Below are positions 4,805 through 5,092 of a DNA stretch of 5,092 nt, piece by piece. How positions within the stretch are numbered: position 1 is the stretch's first letter; each line of letters starts with the position of its first letter. The notes under the pieces are model-generated. The model searched no databases. It saw only the letters and a list, made by a program, of their open reading frames with translations, and was not told the DNA's origin. This stretch comes from Anaerolineaceae bacterium. GTDB lineage: Bacteria; Chloroflexota; Anaerolineae; Anaerolineales; Anaerolineaceae. The DNA is taken from contig PMIV01000190.1 in the NCBI GenBank assembly GCA_003158355.1, positions 1 to 5,092 on the forward strand, in the 5' to 3' direction. The position numbers and the translations under genes are program-made.

Positions 4805-5092
4805 ATGGCAAATAATAAATTTCCAAGTCATGTTGGTTTCATCCCCGATGGGAATCGCCGCTGGGCTGTTGATCATGGTCTGTCCAAAGAAGCTGGATAC
4901 GCTCACGGTATCGACCCTGGATTCCAATTGTACGAGAAATGTAAAGAATACGGAATCGAGGAAGTTTCCATCTACTGCTTTACCCAGGATAACACCAAGC
5001 GGCCTTCCATCCAGAAACAGGCCTTCATCGGGGCCACTGTTGCATTCGCCTTCGAGATTGTCCGCCGGGGGGCGGCTTTGCTGGTTGTCGGC
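4805..5092 (+). CDS. cis-Prenyltransferase, undecaprenyl diphosphate synthase family, 3'-truncated by the window edge
   Basis: N-terminal 96 residues of a cis-prenyltransferase, a cytoplasmic enzyme condensing isopentenyl diphosphate onto an allylic diphosphate to make Z-polyprenyl lipids such as the cell-wall carrier. HVGFIPDGNRRWA (9-21) is the diphosphate-binding signature with the essential Asp15. YCFTQDNTKRP (57-67) corresponds to the family Y-x-F-S-x-E-N-W-x-R-P motif, keeping Asn63 and Arg66 but with Asp for Glu and Thr for Trp. AGYAHG (30-35) stands where the family usually has G-H, so a normally conserved His appears to be Tyr32. These changes suggest a divergent subgroup rather than the housekeeping UppS, possibly with another chain length. 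ATG at 4805 is the only sensible start; GGAG at 4790-4793 is its ribosome site at a longish 11-base spacing. The gene begins 22 bases after the hydrolase stop, so co-transcription is likely. The open frame reaches the window end; the C-terminal Arg/Glu motifs cannot be checked. Confidence 0.85.
   Translation, partial: MANNKFPSHVGFIPDGNRRWAVDHGLSKEAGYAHGIDPGFQLYEKCKEYGIEEVSIYCFTQDNTKRPSIQKQAFIGATVAFAFEIVRRGAALLVVG

Overview
The window is ordinary bacterial chromosome: dense, mostly plus-strand genes with short spacers, Shine-Dalgarno sites and intrinsic terminators. Base composition is mixed: genes are moderately GC-rich, the 2471-2849 spacer is clearly AT-rich. The protein set recalls the Chloroflexota, perhaps Anaerolineae: an NRAMP-like transporter with a DDDPSG motif, a DUF4230 membrane-anchored protein, a half-length ferritin-like protein and a cis-prenyltransferase starting HVGFIPDGNRRWA. 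That placement is inference from remembered family character, not a search. No mobile element, CRISPR array, tRNA or rRNA is visible.

Left part (1-1810): the 3' bulk of an NRAMP-superfamily metal transporter runs in from outside the window. A 199-base spacer follows, ending in a promoter and a GTG-started two-helix membrane protein of 75 residues. A strong hairpin terminator at 1740-1773 sits between this gene and the convergent minus-strand DUF4230 gene and could serve both.

Middle (1811-2849): the DUF4230 gene (minus) has a perfect TATAAT six bases before its ATG, so its mRNA may be leaderless. The AT-rich spacer to the next gene has a plus-strand terminator-like hairpin with no obvious gene to terminate, plus several small palindromes.

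Right part (2850-5092): four plus-strand genes. A 100-residue ferritin/rubrerythrin-like protein and an iron-type superoxide dismutase form a likely iron and oxidative-stress pair. A perfect 16-bp inverted repeat of a dispersed-palindrome type follows. Then come an alpha/beta hydrolase of the cofactor-free haloperoxidase/arylesterase family and, 22 bases later, the 5' part of a cis-prenyltransferase (UppS family), cut by the window edge.

The functional thread is metal handling and oxygen defence (metal transporter, ferritin-like protein, Fe-SOD, possibly the perhydrolase-type enzyme). The DUF4230 protein, the small membrane protein and the prenyltransferase have no evident link to it. I see no convincing undescribed multi-gene system. 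The items most worth a second look are the 46-base hairpin, the possible leaderless promoter, the orphan terminator, and the unusual metal-site residues of the transporter and ferritin-like protein.
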